From the NCBI GenBank assembly GCA_039197885.1, contig JBCCTY010000020.1, forward strand, positions 1 through 27,955: a stretch of 27,955 nucleotides of DNA. The letters run 5' to 3'. Made by a program: the position numbers and the translations under genes. Under the pieces are notes generated by a model. The model was not told the DNA's origin, did no database searches, and worked only from the letters and a program-made list of their open reading frames with translations. This stretch comes from JBCBSZ01 sp039197885. Lineage in GTDB: Bacteria; Actinomycetota; Acidimicrobiia; Acidimicrobiales; Poriferisodalaceae. Numbering within the stretch: position 1 is the first letter of the stretch; the number at the start of each line of letters is the position of its first letter. Positions 1 through 6,986 of this stretch are shown piece by piece.

Positions 1-102
1 GCACAGCCGTCGGGCCTCGATGGTCCGGTCCTCGTCGAAGAACAGATCGATGTCGACTCCCTGGCACGCTGCCTGCTCGGTCCAGTCCTCGACGATGGTC
101 AT
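1..102 (-). CDS. WhiB-family iron-sulfur transcription factor (N-terminal part, cut by window edge)
   Basis: The 34 residues visible match the start of WhiB proteins. DWTEQAAC holds the first cluster cysteine (C13), then GVDIDLFF, which corresponds to the conserved D-x-LFF element, and the fragment ends on a second cysteine (C34) followed by the window edge. The family binds a [4Fe-4S] cluster through four cysteines and acts as a redox- or NO-sensitive regulator, often with the main sigma factor. The C-terminal half, with the other two cysteines and the G[VI]WGG turn, lies outside. A GGGGAG ribosome site lies just upstream of GTG-ATG; either codon could be the start (105 or 102). The spacing between the first two cysteines is visible, but I cannot assign a WhiB subclass from this fragment. 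Confidence 0.85.
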   Translation of the reverse strand, partial: MTIVEDWTEQAACQGVDIDLFFDEDRTIEARRLC

Positions 103-171
103 CACTCGCTCCCCGTGCTCGGTGTTCGCAGGGTCAGAGCGCCGGAGCGACGATCTGATACCTCGCCACCG

Positions 172-187
172 AGTGACGTTTGTCACA
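172..187. promoter_or_regulatory. Crp/GlxR-like operator upstream of whiB
   Basis: AGTGACGTTTGTCACA reads as AGTGA-N6-TCACA, one mismatch from the TGTGA-N6-TCACA consensus of the Crp family. Its core GTGAC-GTTT-GTCAC is a perfect inverted repeat. It lies about 70 bases upstream of the whiB start. A possible -10 (TATCAG, minus strand, 155-160) lies between the two, which would put the site near position -30. Mycobacterial whiB1 is known to be controlled by a cAMP-Crp homologue, so the pairing is plausible here. Confidence 0.5.
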
Positions 188-227
188 GCAAGTGCGCCAG
201 CCTGGGGATCTCCGTGGAGGTCGCTGC

Positions 228-692
228 CTACGTCGGCGCCTCGGCGCGGGTCAGGAGGCGGTCGAGGACGGGCTCCCAGCCCGGGTCGTAGTTCTCCCGG
301 GCGACCGGGCCGACCTCGCCGAGCTCCTCGAAGTCGCGGTGCTCGAGCTCGACCCGGGTCCCGCCCTCGACGGGGAGGAAGCGCACCTCGACGGTCGACG
401 CCGCCTCTGGCTCGATCGTCGGGTGCCACGACAGCACCAGCCGGTGAGGTGGATCCCAGGTGGTGACCACCGCCCACAGGTGCTCGGTGCCGTCGGCGGT
501 CAGCTCGACGATCTGCCCACCGACCCGACCCTCGAAACGGACGCCGGTCGCGTCCGCTGCGGCGATCGAGTGGGTCGACAGCGGCCACCAGCGACCCATG
601 CCGGCCGTGAAGAGCTCGAAGGCCCGCTCGGGCGGGATCGGGACCTGCCGCTGCTTGCGCACCGGTTCGATCGGCTGGGTCGTCCGCCTCAT
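228..692 (-). CDS. SRPBCC / AHSA1-like domain protein
   Basis: This 154-residue single-domain protein belongs to the START-like SRPBCC superfamily, in the branch related to the Aha1 C-terminal domain. Typical marks are PPERAFELFT near the N-terminus, the GRWWPLSTHS segment, GGQIVEL at about residues 57-63, the WDPPHRLVLSW strand, and the final long helix DPGWEPVLDRLL. The fold makes a deep hydrophobic pocket for small ligands; the ligand is not known. Its start overlaps the end of the ArsR gene by four bases (ATGA), so the two are surely co-translated. ArsR-SRPBCC pairs are common in actinobacteria and proteobacteria, where the regulator usually controls its own operon. No signal peptide or membrane segment is seen, so it should be cytoplasmic. 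Confidence 0.85.
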   Translation of the reverse strand: MRRTTQPIEPVRKQRQVPIPPERAFELFTAGMGRWWPLSTHSIAAADATGVRFEGRVGGQIVELTADGTEHLWAVVTTWDPPHRLVLSWHPTIEPEAASTVEVRFLPVEGGTRVELEHRDFEELGEVGPVARENYDPGWEPVLDRLLTRAEAPT

Positions 693-1033
693 GGCTGATC
701 CTCTCGCTGTGGGTCGTGGTCCCGCTGTGCCTGCGCTGCGTCGACGAAGGCGTCGAGGGCGTCGTCCCAGAGCGAGTCGAGCCAGGCCCGGATCGGCTCC
801 AGTCCCGCTCGGTCGGCCCGGTAGACGGTGCTCGCCCCCCTGGGTGTGCCGACGACGAGCCCGGCATCGCGCAGCACCTTCAGGTGCTGGGAGACCGCGG
901 GCTGCGACACCGACACCTGATCGGTGACGGCCCGGACCGTCGACGGTGCCGCAGCGACCAGCTCGAAGATCCGACGTCGGGTCGGATCGGCGAGCGCCGC
1001 CAGCTGCGGGCCGGCTGCCGCGGGTTCATTCAT
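689..1033 (-). CDS. ArsR-family winged-helix repressor
   Basis: The 114-residue protein has the ArsR winged helix-turn-helix: ADPTRRRIFELV (helix 1, about residues 15-26), VSVSQPAVSQHLKVL (recognition helix, about 40-54), then DAGLVVGTPRGASTVY for the wing. It contains no cysteine, so it lacks the classical metal-sensing site and probably belongs to the group that works with a partner SRPBCC protein. It is the first gene of a two-gene operon with the SRPBCC gene, which overlaps its end by 4 bases. A near-perfect palindrome of ArsR type lies 8 bases upstream of its start (1041-1055) and fits autorepression. Confidence 0.9.
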   Translation of the reverse strand: MNEPAAAGPQLAALADPTRRRIFELVAAAPSTVRAVTDQVSVSQPAVSQHLKVLRDAGLVVGTPRGASTVYRADRAGLEPIRAWLDSLWDDALDAFVDAAQAQRDHDPQREDQP

Positions 1034-1040
1034 CGACTCA

Positions 1041-1055
1041 TGCTTATCATTAGCA
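1041..1055. promoter_or_regulatory. ArsR-type palindromic operator
   Basis: TGCTTATCATTAGCA is a 15-base inverted repeat with 12 of 14 non-central positions symmetric. It is AT-rich in an otherwise GC-rich region and lies directly upstream of the ArsR start. Length and base content fit ArsR operators. The minus-strand reading contains TAATGATAAG, which could also supply the -10 element, so binding would block the promoter. Confidence 0.6.
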
Positions 1056-1087
1056 GAGAACGATGATCAAGAGTGGCGATCCGACCG

Positions 1088-1636
1088 TCAGGACGAGGCC
1101 CGCTCGACCGTCGCGACCAGGCCCCCGACCCACGCGTCATCGAGTGGCAGGTCCGCGACCAGCACCCGGAACCACAACGATCCGGCCACGAGCTCGGCGA
1201 GCCACTCGACCTCCGGCGTCTCCGGCATCTGCCCACGGATCGCGGCCTCGAGCGCACCGTGGCGGACCGCCACGAACCGCCCACGGAAGCGCTCGGCGAA
1301 CTCGTGATCGAGTTGTGCGAAACCGGCCAGGGCCCGGAGCCCCGGGCGGGCCCAGCCCTCCACGGCGGCAGCGAGCTCCACGAGATAGCCGCGCAGTCCT
1401 GCCGACGAGTGCACCCCGACCGACGAAGCAGCTCGGTCGAGGAGTGCGTCGAGCACGATGTCGGCGGTGGTCGGCCACCGGTTGTAGAGGGTCTGACGAC
1501 TGACACCTGCGCCTTCGGCGATCGCCCGCCTGGTGACCGACGAGGGGTCACCCTCGGCCACGAGCCGGAGGGCCTCGGCGAAGACCGCCTCGTCCACGGC
1601 CCGACTCGGCGGACGGCCCCGTCGCGTCGCAGTCAT
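1088..1636 (-). CDS. TetR-family transcriptional regulator
   Basis: This 182-residue protein has an N-terminal TetR DNA-binding domain: a basic start (TRRGRPP), helix 1 around residues 14-27, and the helix-turn-helix AIAEGAGVSRQTLYNRW at about residues 39-55. The C-terminal domain is all-helical, as expected for ligand binding and dimerisation, but the ligand cannot be read from sequence. It is divergent from the PPOX/F420 enzyme gene at 1692, with only 55 bases between the starts. An imperfect inverted repeat lies in that gap, so it probably represses itself and the neighbour. A GAGGG ribosome site precedes the ATG, in contrast to the leaderless neighbour. Confidence 0.9.
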   Translation of the reverse strand: MTATRRGRPPSRAVDEAVFAEALRLVAEGDPSSVTRRAIAEGAGVSRQTLYNRWPTTADIVLDALLDRAASSVGVHSSAGLRGYLVELAAAVEGWARPGLRALAGFAQLDHEFAERFRGRFVAVRHGALEAAIRGQMPETPEVEWLAELVAGSLWFRVLVADLPLDDAWVGGLVATVERASS

Positions 1637-1655
1637 GGATCGGTTCCCTCATTTA

Positions 1656-1670
1656 TGGGCACACTGTCCA
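1656..1670. promoter_or_regulatory. Candidate TetR operator between divergent genes
   Basis: TGGGCACACTGTCCA is an imperfect inverted repeat (TGGgCA-CAC-TGtCCA, five of six arm positions paired). It touches the minus-strand -10 candidate TATAGT (1670-1675) of the TetR gene. It also lies where the -35 of the divergent PPOX gene would be, so one bound repressor could block both promoters. Binding is inferred from position and symmetry only. Confidence 0.4.
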
Positions 1671-1679
1671 CTATATGGC

Positions 1680-1685
1680 TAGGGT
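1680..1685 (+). promoter_or_regulatory. -10 element of a leaderless promoter (PPOX gene)
   Basis: TAGGGT ends exactly six bases before the ATG at 1692 and there is no ribosome site. This is the TANNNT-N6-ATG layout of actinobacterial leaderless genes. Confidence 0.6.
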
Positions 1686-1691
1686 GGACCC

Positions 1692-2081
1692 ATGACGCCG
1701 ATCCCCGCCGACTACCACGATCTCCTCATCGCCCCGAACACCGCCGTGTTCACCACCCTCCTCGCCGACGGCAGTCCGAACAGCTCACCGGTGTGGTTCT
1801 GGTTCGACGGCGAGGCCGTCACGATCTCGACCCTCACGGAGCGGACCAAACACCGCAGCGTGCAACGCGATCCGCGAGTCTCGCTGACCGTCGTCGACCC
1901 GGACCGGCCGCTCCGCTACCTGGAGATCCGCGGCACCGTCGAGATCACCGAGGACCCCGAGGGCGAGCTGCGCGACCGGATCGCGGCGAAGCACGGCCAT
2001 GACGACGGCGCCGCGTTCGATCCGCCCGATGCCTCCCGGGTGAACCTCCACCTCACGCCGACCCGGATCATCGAGCACTGA
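1692..2081 (+). CDS. PPOX-class F420-dependent oxidoreductase (split beta-barrel flavin/F420-binding protein)
   Basis: This 129-residue protein is a pyridoxamine-5'-phosphate-oxidase-like split beta-barrel of the actinobacterial F420-binding group. Features are NTAVFTTLLADGSPNSSPVW at the N-terminus, the strand FWFDGEAVTISTLTERTKHR, then DPRVSLTVVDPDRPLRYLEI and RGTVEIT in the second half. These enzymes bind F420 or FMN as dimers and reduce varied substrates, so the physiological substrate is not readable here. The length is typical. It is divergent from the TetR gene, which likely controls it. Translation probably starts at the 5' end of the mRNA (see the TAGGGT element). It is convergent with dnaE2, with a hairpin between them. 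Confidence 0.85.
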   Translation: MTPIPADYHDLLIAPNTAVFTTLLADGSPNSSPVWFWFDGEAVTISTLTERTKHRSVQRDPRVSLTVVDPDRPLRYLEIRGTVEITEDPEGELRDRIAAKHGHDDGAAFDPPDASRVNLHLTPTRIIEH

Positions 2082-2101
2082 CCGCTCGCCCCTGGCACGG
2101 C

Positions 2102-2117
2102 CCGAGCTTCCGCTCGG
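2102..2117. terminator. Hairpin between convergent PPOX and dnaE2 genes
   Basis: CCGAGC-TTCC-GCTCGG forms a perfect 6-bp stem with a 4-base loop in the 60-base gap between two convergent stop codons. A second copy of the 3' arm (GCTCGGGCC, about 2128-2136) could form a larger alternative stem. There is no U-tract, as is common in actinobacteria. It may stop transcription from both sides. Confidence 0.45.
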
Positions 2118-2141
2118 TCGATGGGCCGCTCGGGCCTCGCC

Positions 2142-5100
2142 TCAGCGGAAGTCGCGGCTCTTCGGGGACGCGGCGACCGGGAGCGGTTCGAGCCGCTCGG
2201 CCACCACGTTGAGCACCCCGCCATCGGCCCGCTCCAGGATCCCGCGGATCAGCAGCGCCGGGGCGGTGCGAGCGACCCGGCGATGGCGCTTCCAGCAGCC
2301 GACCGACACCACGACGTTGATGAGGCCGGTCTCGTCCTCGAGGTTCATGAAGGTCACCCCGCTGGCCGTCGCCGGGCGCTGGCGGTGGGTGACGATGCCC
2401 CCGACGATGACCTTGGCCCGGTCGTCGCAATCGACCAGGCCGGCCGCCGTCACCACCCCACGCCGGTCGAGCTCGTCGCGCAGGAAGCGGGTCGGATGAC
2501 CCTCGGGTGAGACGCCCGTGGCCCACAGGTCGGCGATCGACTCCTCCAGCTCGCTCATGCCCGGCAGCTGGGGCGCCTCGACCCCGGTGACCACCCCGGG
2601 CAACCGGTCGGGGCGGGACTGGCTCACCGCGCCGGCCGCCCACAGCGCCGCTCGCCGGTCGAGACCGAAGCACCCGAACACCCCGGCGGTGGCCAGCGCC
2701 TCGACCTGTTCGAGGGTGACGCCGGTGCGGCGGACGAGGTCCTCCATCGAGACGTAGGGCCGACCCGAGGCGATGGTGTCCGCGACGTCGTCGCCGATGC
2801 CCCGGACCGAGCCGATGCCCAGCCGCACCGCCTGCCCGCCGTGCGATTCGGCGCACGGCTCGAGGGTGGCCCCGGCGTCGGAGACGGCCAGGTCGGGGGT
2901 GTGGACCACCACGCCGTGGCGGCGCGCGTCCTGCACCAGCGACTGGGGCGACCAGAACCCCATCGGCTGGGCCCGCAGCAGCGAGGCGCAGAACGCGGCC
3001 GGGTGGTGCAGCTTGAGCCACGACGACGAGTAGACGAGGTAGGCGAAGCTCACCGAGTGGCTCTCGGGGAAGCCGTAGTTGGCGAACGCGGCGAGCTTGT
3101 CGAAGAGCTGGTCGGCGACGTCGCCGGTGATGCCCCGCTCGGCCATGCCGGCGTAGAGGCGGGCCCGCAGCTCCTCCATCTTGTCCCGCGACCGCTTGGA
3201 GCCCATGGCCCGACGGAGCTGGTCGGCATCGGCCGGGCTGAACCCGGCGACGTCGATGGCCATCTGCATCAGCTGCTCCTGGAACAGCGGCACGCCGAGG
3301 GTCTTCGCCAGCGAGTTCTCGAGCAGCGGGTGGAGGTAGGTGACCGGTTCGAGCCCGTTGCGGCGCCGGATGTAGGGGTGCACCGACCCGCCCTGGATCG
3401 GCCCGGGGCGGATGAGCGCGATCTCGACGACGAGGTCGTAGAAGCAGCGGGGCCGCAGCCGGGGCAGGGTGGCCATCTGGGCCCGGGACTCGACCTGGAA
3501 CACCCCGACCGAATCGCCCTGGCACAACATGTCGTAAACGGCCGGGTCCTGTTCGAGCTGGGCGAGGTCGACGTCGACGCCCTCGTGCTCGCGGACCAGG
3601 TCGACGCACTCGTGCAGCGCGGTGAGCATGCCCAGGCCGAGCAGGTCGAACTTCACCAGCCCTGTAGCGGCACAATCGTCTTTGTCCCACTGCAACACCG
3701 AGCGGTCCTCCATGCGGGCCCACTCGACCGGGACCACCTCGACCACCGGCCGGTCGCAGATGACCATGCCCCCGGAGTGGATGCCGAGGTGGCGGGGGAA
3801 GTGCTCGACCTCGGCGGCCAGCTCGAGCACCTCGACGGGGATCTCGTGGTCGGGACGGCCGTGCTCGTCGGTCTGGCGGTCCTGGTCGGCGATCGACCCC
3901 CATCGGTCGATCGACTTGGAGAAGGCGTCCTGCTGACCGACCGAGTAGCCCAGCGCCTTGGCCATGTCGCGCACCGACGAGCGGGCCCGGTAGGTGATGA
4001 CGTTGGCGACCTGGGCGGTGTGCTCACGTCCGTAGCGCTCGTAGACGTACTGGATGACCTCTTCGCGACGGTCGCTCTCGATGTCGAGGTCGATGTCGGG
4101 TGGACCGTCGCGCTCGGGCGAGAGGAAGCGCTCGAAGAGCAGGCCGAGCTTCACCGCGTCGGCGTTGGTGATGCCGAGGGCGTAGCAGACCGCCGAGTTG
4201 GCGGCCGACCCCCGCCCCTGGCAATAGATGTCGGCCCGGCGGCAGAAGTCGACGATGTCCCAGACGATGAGGAAGTACCCGGGGAAGCCGAGGTCGTCGA
4301 TCATGTCGAGCTCGTGGTCGAGCTGGTCCCAGGCCCCGGGGACCCGGTCGTCGGCCCGGGGCCCGTAGCGCTCCAGCGCACCCCGGCGGACCAGCTCGCG
4401 CAGCCAGCTCATCTCGTCGTGCCCCTTCGGCACCGGGTAGGGCGGCAGGCCCGGGGCGACCAGGGCGAGGTCGAAGGCGCAGTCGGCGGCGAGCTCGGCG
4501 GTCAGCTCGACCGCGCCCGGGTAGCGGGCGAAGCGCCGGGCCTGTTCCGCTCCGGAGCGGAGGTGGGCGCCGGCGTTGGGCGGGAGCCAGCCGTCGAGCT
4601 CGTCGAGGCTGCGCCGGGCCCGCACCGCGGCGAGGGCGGTGGCGAGGCGACGGCGGGCGGGGGTCGCGTAGTGGACGTTGTTGGTGGCGATCAGGTGCAC
4701 ACCCGCCCGGGTGGCCAGGGCGGCGAGGGTGTCGTTGCGAGCCTCGTCGAGCGGGTCGCCCTGGTCCCACAGCTCGACGGCCACGTTGGGCTGCCCGAAG
4801 ACCTCGACGAGGCGGTCGAGCTCGCGCCGGGCCGGACCGGGACCGTCGGTCACGACGGCGCGGGGCACCGTCCCCCGCCGGTGCCCGGTGAGCACGAGCC
4901 AGTGCCCCTCGTGGGCGTCGGCCAGCTCGTCGAGCGAGCAGCGCGGCGCTCCCTTCTCCCCCGACATCTGGGCCCGGGCCAGCACCCGGGAGAGCCGGGC
5001 GTAGCCCTGCGGGTCGCGGGCCAGCACCACGAGGCGGTCGCCGTCGGGGTCGGGCTCGCCGTGCTGGGGGGTCGTGCGCCCGAGGGTGATCTCGGCGCCG

Positions 5101-5486
5101 AAGACCGTCGGCAGCCCGACCGCCCGGGCGGCCTCGGCGAAGCGCACCACCCCGTAGAAGCCGTCGTGATCGGTCAGCGCCAGACCCGTGAGCCCGAGCC
5201 GCACCGCCTCCTCGACGAGCTCCTCGGCGTGCGAGGCCCCGTCGAGGAAGCTGAAGTTGGAGTGGCAGTGCAGCTCGGCGTAGGGCACCGTGCCCGTGCC
5301 CACGGCGGGGAGCTCGGGCGGGCGGTAGGCGTCGCGCGTGCGGGACCAGGCCGGGCTGTCGCCACCGTCGCCGTCGAAGTACCCGTCACGGTGGGCCGGC
5401 TCGGGCGCGCCGCGCCCCCCACTGCCCCGGTCGGACAGTCGACGCTCGAGCTCGGACCACGACACCGGTGGGTTCCGCCATCCCAT
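2142..5486 (-). CDS. dnaE2: Error-prone DNA polymerase III alpha subunit DnaE2
   Basis: The 1114-residue C-family polymerase begins with MGWRNPPVSWSELERRL, the conserved N-terminus of DnaE2 (the mycobacterial protein is of similar length). A PHP domain follows (ELHCHSNFSFLDGASHAEEL at about residue 72). The palm carries the catalytic motif PDIDLDIE at about residues 460-470. Next come the fingers, tandem helix-hairpin-helix region and a C-terminal OB fold (VIVGGIVTHRQRPATASG). DnaE2 carries out SOS mutagenic translesion synthesis together with ImuA' and ImuB, both encoded at 20163-22657. The ATG at 5486 is preferred over an in-frame GTG at 5507 because the GTG lies inside the LexA box and before the conserved N-terminus. 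A TACCCT -10 lies seven bases before the ATG, suggesting a leaderless transcript. Confidence 0.97.
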   Translation of the reverse strand: MGWRNPPVSWSELERRLSDRGSGGRGAPEPAHRDGYFDGDGGDSPAWSRTRDAYRPPELPAVGTGTVPYAELHCHSNFSFLDGASHAEELVEEAVRLGLTGLALTDHDGFYGVVRFAEAARAVGLPTVFGAEITLGRTTPQHGEPDPDGDRLVVLARDPQGYARLSRVLARAQMSGEKGAPRCSLDELADAHEGHWLVLTGHRRGTVPRAVVTDGPGPARRELDRLVEVFGQPNVAVELWDQGDPLDEARNDTLAALATRAGVHLIATNNVHYATPARRRLATALAAVRARRSLDELDGWLPPNAGAHLRSGAEQARRFARYPGAVELTAELAADCAFDLALVAPGLPPYPVPKGHDEMSWLRELVRRGALERYGPRADDRVPGAWDQLDHELDMIDDLGFPGYFLIVWDIVDFCRRADIYCQGRGSAANSAVCYALGITNADAVKLGLLFERFLSPERDGPPDIDLDIESDRREEVIQYVYERYGREHTAQVANVITYRARSSVRDMAKALGYSVGQQDAFSKSIDRWGSIADQDRQTDEHGRPDHEIPVEVLELAAEVEHFPRHLGIHSGGMVICDRPVVEVVPVEWARMEDRSVLQWDKDDCAATGLVKFDLLGLGMLTALHECVDLVREHEGVDVDLAQLEQDPAVYDMLCQGDSVGVFQVESRAQMATLPRLRPRCFYDLVVEIALIRPGPIQGGSVHPYIRRRNGLEPVTYLHPLLENSLAKTLGVPLFQEQLMQMAIDVAGFSPADADQLRRAMGSKRSRDKMEELRARLYAGMAERGITGDVADQLFDKLAAFANYGFPESHSVSFAYLVYSSSWLKLHHPAAFCASLLRAQPMGFWSPQSLVQDARRHGVVVHTPDLAVSDAGATLEPCAESHGGQAVRLGIGSVRGIGDDVADTIASGRPYVSMEDLVRRTGVTLEQVEALATAGVFGCFGLDRRAALWAAGAVSQSRPDRLPGVVTGVEAPQLPGMSELEESIADLWATGVSPEGHPTRFLRDELDRRGVVTAAGLVDCDDRAKVIVGGIVTHRQRPATASGVTFMNLEDETGLINVVVSVGCWKRHRRVARTAPALLIRGILERADGGVLNVVAERLEPLPVAASPKSRDFR

Positions 5487-5493
5487 CGAACCC

Positions 5494-5499
5494 AGGGTA
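5494..5499 (-). promoter_or_regulatory. -10 element of leaderless dnaE2 promoter
   Basis: On the minus strand TACCCT lies seven bases before the dnaE2 ATG and abuts the LexA box just upstream, so LexA binding would cover the promoter. Confidence 0.55.
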
Positions 5500-5500
5500 T

Positions 5501-5514
5501 CGAACACCTGTTCG
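5501..5514. promoter_or_regulatory. LexA box (SOS operator) of dnaE2
   Basis: CGAACACCTGTTCG matches the actinobacterial SOS operator CGAAC-N4-GTTCG with perfect arms. It lies immediately upstream of the dnaE2 -10 element. Mycobacterial dnaE2 is a known LexA target, so function is very likely. Confidence 0.9.
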
Positions 5515-5535
5515 CTTCGTTCTGCTAGGGGCGAC

Positions 5536-5541
5536 TAGGGT
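5536..5541 (+). promoter_or_regulatory. -10 element for the XRE gene
   Basis: TAGGGT on the plus strand lies two bases before the second LexA box and points to a start of transcription around 5548, inside that box. Unlike dnaE2, this transcript would have a leader of about 35 bases with a purine-rich ribosome site (AGGGGTGGG) before the ATG at 5582. Confidence 0.45.
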
Positions 5542-5543
5542 GA

Positions 5544-5557
5544 CGAACACACGTTCG
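5544..5557. promoter_or_regulatory. LexA box (SOS operator) of the XRE-membrane protein unit
   Basis: CGAACACACGTTCG has perfect CGAAC/GTTCG arms. The symmetry extends two bases further out on each side (GACGAAC/GTTCGTC). Its centre is 43 bases from the centre of the dnaE2 box, close to four helical turns. It would block transcription to the right from the TAGGGT element at 5536. Confidence 0.85.
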
Positions 5558-5581
5558 TCTCGACCAGCAGGGGTGGGACCC

Positions 5582-5815
5582 ATGACGACCGCACGGCAGC
5601 AGGCACCGATCCACAACCGGGTGGCGAAGCTGCGACGAGAACGGGGCCTCAGCCGCCACCAGCTCGCCGAGGCCGTGGGGGTCCACTACCAGACCATCGG
5701 CTACATCGAGCGGGGCGAGTACTCCCCCTCCCTCCGCGTGGCGCTGCTCGTCGCCGAGGCCCTCGACCTCCCCGTCGAGGTCGTGTTCTCCAACGAGCCG
5801 TTCGCGGAACCGTGA
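5582..5815 (+). CDS. Small XRE/Cro-type helix-turn-helix regulator, predicted SOS-controlled
   Basis: The 77-residue protein is almost entirely one lambda-repressor-like helix-turn-helix domain (residues 12-68). It shows RVAKLRRERGLSRHQLAEAV, VHYQTIGYIERGEYSPSL (recognition helix and the ERG-x-x-SPSL turn) and ALLVAEALDLPVEVVF. There is no sensor or protease domain. Small stand-alone XRE proteins of this type are often encoded next to a small membrane protein, as here: the next gene begins 13 bases downstream. A LexA box lies 25 bases upstream of the ATG, so DNA damage should induce it. Its DNA target is unknown; it could control its own unit or a wider set of genes. The ATG is chosen for its ribosome site and because the domain starts soon after. 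Confidence 0.85.
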   Translation: MTTARQQAPIHNRVAKLRRERGLSRHQLAEAVGVHYQTIGYIERGEYSPSLRVALLVAEALDLPVEVVFSNEPFAEP

Positions 5816-5827
5816 GACGATGAGGCC

Positions 5828-6121
5828 GTGACCGAGGACGAGCTCGACGGCGACGACCTGACCGGACTGCCCGAGCGCGTCGAGCCCGACGGCACCGAGG
5901 TCGTCGTCGATCCCCCGCCGAAGCTGCTCCGCAGGAGCGAGAGCGGCGCCATCGGCCCGCTCCACGGCATCCAGGCCGCCCAGGACCTGGCCGAGGCTGC
6001 CACCTCCGGATCGCCAGCCCACCGGCGGCGAGCTCGATACGTCGCGTGGTTCCTCTTCTTCGGGCTGATCGGACTGCCGATCGTGGCTGTCCTCGTCGCA
6101 CTGTTCAGCCGTCTGGTCTGA
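5828..6121 (+). CDS. Small tail-anchored membrane protein, function unknown
   Basis: This 97-residue protein starts at GTG. The N-terminal 60 residues are acidic, proline-containing and probably extended (TEDELDGDDLTGL, VVVDPPPKLL). A basic cluster (HRRRAR, 65-70) is followed by one membrane helix (about 71-93, VAWFLFFGLIGLPIVAVLVA) and only a few residues after it. By the positive-inside rule the long N-terminal part is cytoplasmic, so it is a C-terminally anchored protein. I recognise no family. It sits between the XRE gene (12-base gap) and the luciferase-like gene (7-base gap), so it is predicted to share the LexA-controlled transcript. Small single-span SOS proteins in other bacteria (SidA, YneA, DivS) inhibit division. 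No sequence similarity to them is claimed. Confidence 0.7.
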   Translation: MTEDELDGDDLTGLPERVEPDGTEVVVDPPPKLLRRSESGAIGPLHGIQAAQDLAEAATSGSPAHRRRARYVAWFLFFGLIGLPIVAVLVALFSRLV

Positions 6122-6128
6122 TGGGGCG

Positions 6129-6986
6129 ATGAGAATCGGTGCCGTCTACCCGCAGATCGAGCTGGACGGCGATCCCGGGGCCGTGCGGGCCATCGGGCTC
6201 GCCACCGAGGAGCTGGGCTTCGACCACCTTCTCGTCTACGACCACGTCGCCGGCGCCGAGCACGCCGATCGCGAGCCGAAGCTGTGGGGCCCCTACACCG
6301 AACGCGACCCGTTCCACGACCCCTTCGTGCTCTTCGCCCACGTCGCCGCGCTGACCGAGCGGATCGAGCTCGCCACCGGCGTGCTGATCCTCCCCCAGCG
6401 CCAGACCGTGCTCACCGCCCGCCAGGCCGCCGACGTCGACCTGCTCTCGGGAGGCCGGCTCCGGCTCGGCGTCGGCGTGGGGTGGAACCACGTCGAGTAC
6501 ACGGCGCTCGGTCAGGGCTTCGGCACCCGCGGCGCCCGCGCCGACGAGCAGATCGAGCTGCTGCGTCGGTGCTGGACCGAGGAGCTCGTCAGCTTCGACG
6601 GCCGCTTCGACACCGTCGAGCGGGTGGCGGTCGTCCCTCGCCCGGGCCGGCAGATCCCGATCTGGGTGGGTGGCTTCAGCGAGGCGGCGTTCCGACGAGG
6701 AGCGACGCTCGGTGACGGCTTCATCTTCGCCGGCCGCCTCGACGCCTGCCTCGACGCGTGGACCCGCGTGCAGGAGCTGCTCGGTGAAGCCGGGCGCGAG
6801 GTCGACGGCTTCGGCGCCGACCTCGTCACGACCGGCGTCCGCTCGGTCGACGAGGTCGCTGAACGGGCAGCTCGCTGGGACGACGCGGGAGGTACCCACC
6901 TCTCGGTGGTCACCATGGGCCAGGACTTCACGACCGCCGACGAGCACATCGCGTTCCTCGCCGAGGCCAAGGCCGCCGTCGGATGA
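6129..6986 (+). CDS. Luciferase-like (LLM class) F420-dependent oxidoreductase
   Basis: The 285-residue protein has the bacterial-luciferase TIM barrel of the F420-dependent subgroup. It shows AIGLATEELGFDHLLVYDHV at the N-terminus, ERIELATGVLILPQRQ (strand with the typical ATG-x-x-LP), AADVDLLSGGRLRLGVGVGW with the conserved SGGR-x-x-LGVG-W, and IPIWVGGFSEAAFRRGATLGDG in the C-terminal third. F420 and a hydride-accepting substrate are expected; the substrate cannot be read. It lies seven bases after the membrane-protein gene and overlaps the following SnoaL-like gene by four bases (ATGA), so it may be the third gene of a unit starting at 5582. Confidence 0.9.
   Translation: MRIGAVYPQIELDGDPGAVRAIGLATEELGFDHLLVYDHVAGAEHADREPKLWGPYTERDPFHDPFVLFAHVAALTERIELATGVLILPQRQTVLTARQAADVDLLSGGRLRLGVGVGWNHVEYTALGQGFGTRGARADEQIELLRRCWTEELVSFDGRFDTVERVAVVPRPGRQIPIWVGGFSEAAFRRGATLGDGFIFAGRLDACLDAWTRVQELLGEAGREVDGFGADLVTTGVRSVDEVAERAARWDDAGGTHLSVVTMGQDFTTADEHIAFLAEAKAAVG

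Noticed and set aside
2841..5528. Long plus-strand open frame of about 895 codons opposite dnaE2
   Set aside because: It is antisense to the conserved dnaE2 gene, is low in complexity (rich in V, G, E, D), and arises from GC-biased codon use on the other strand.
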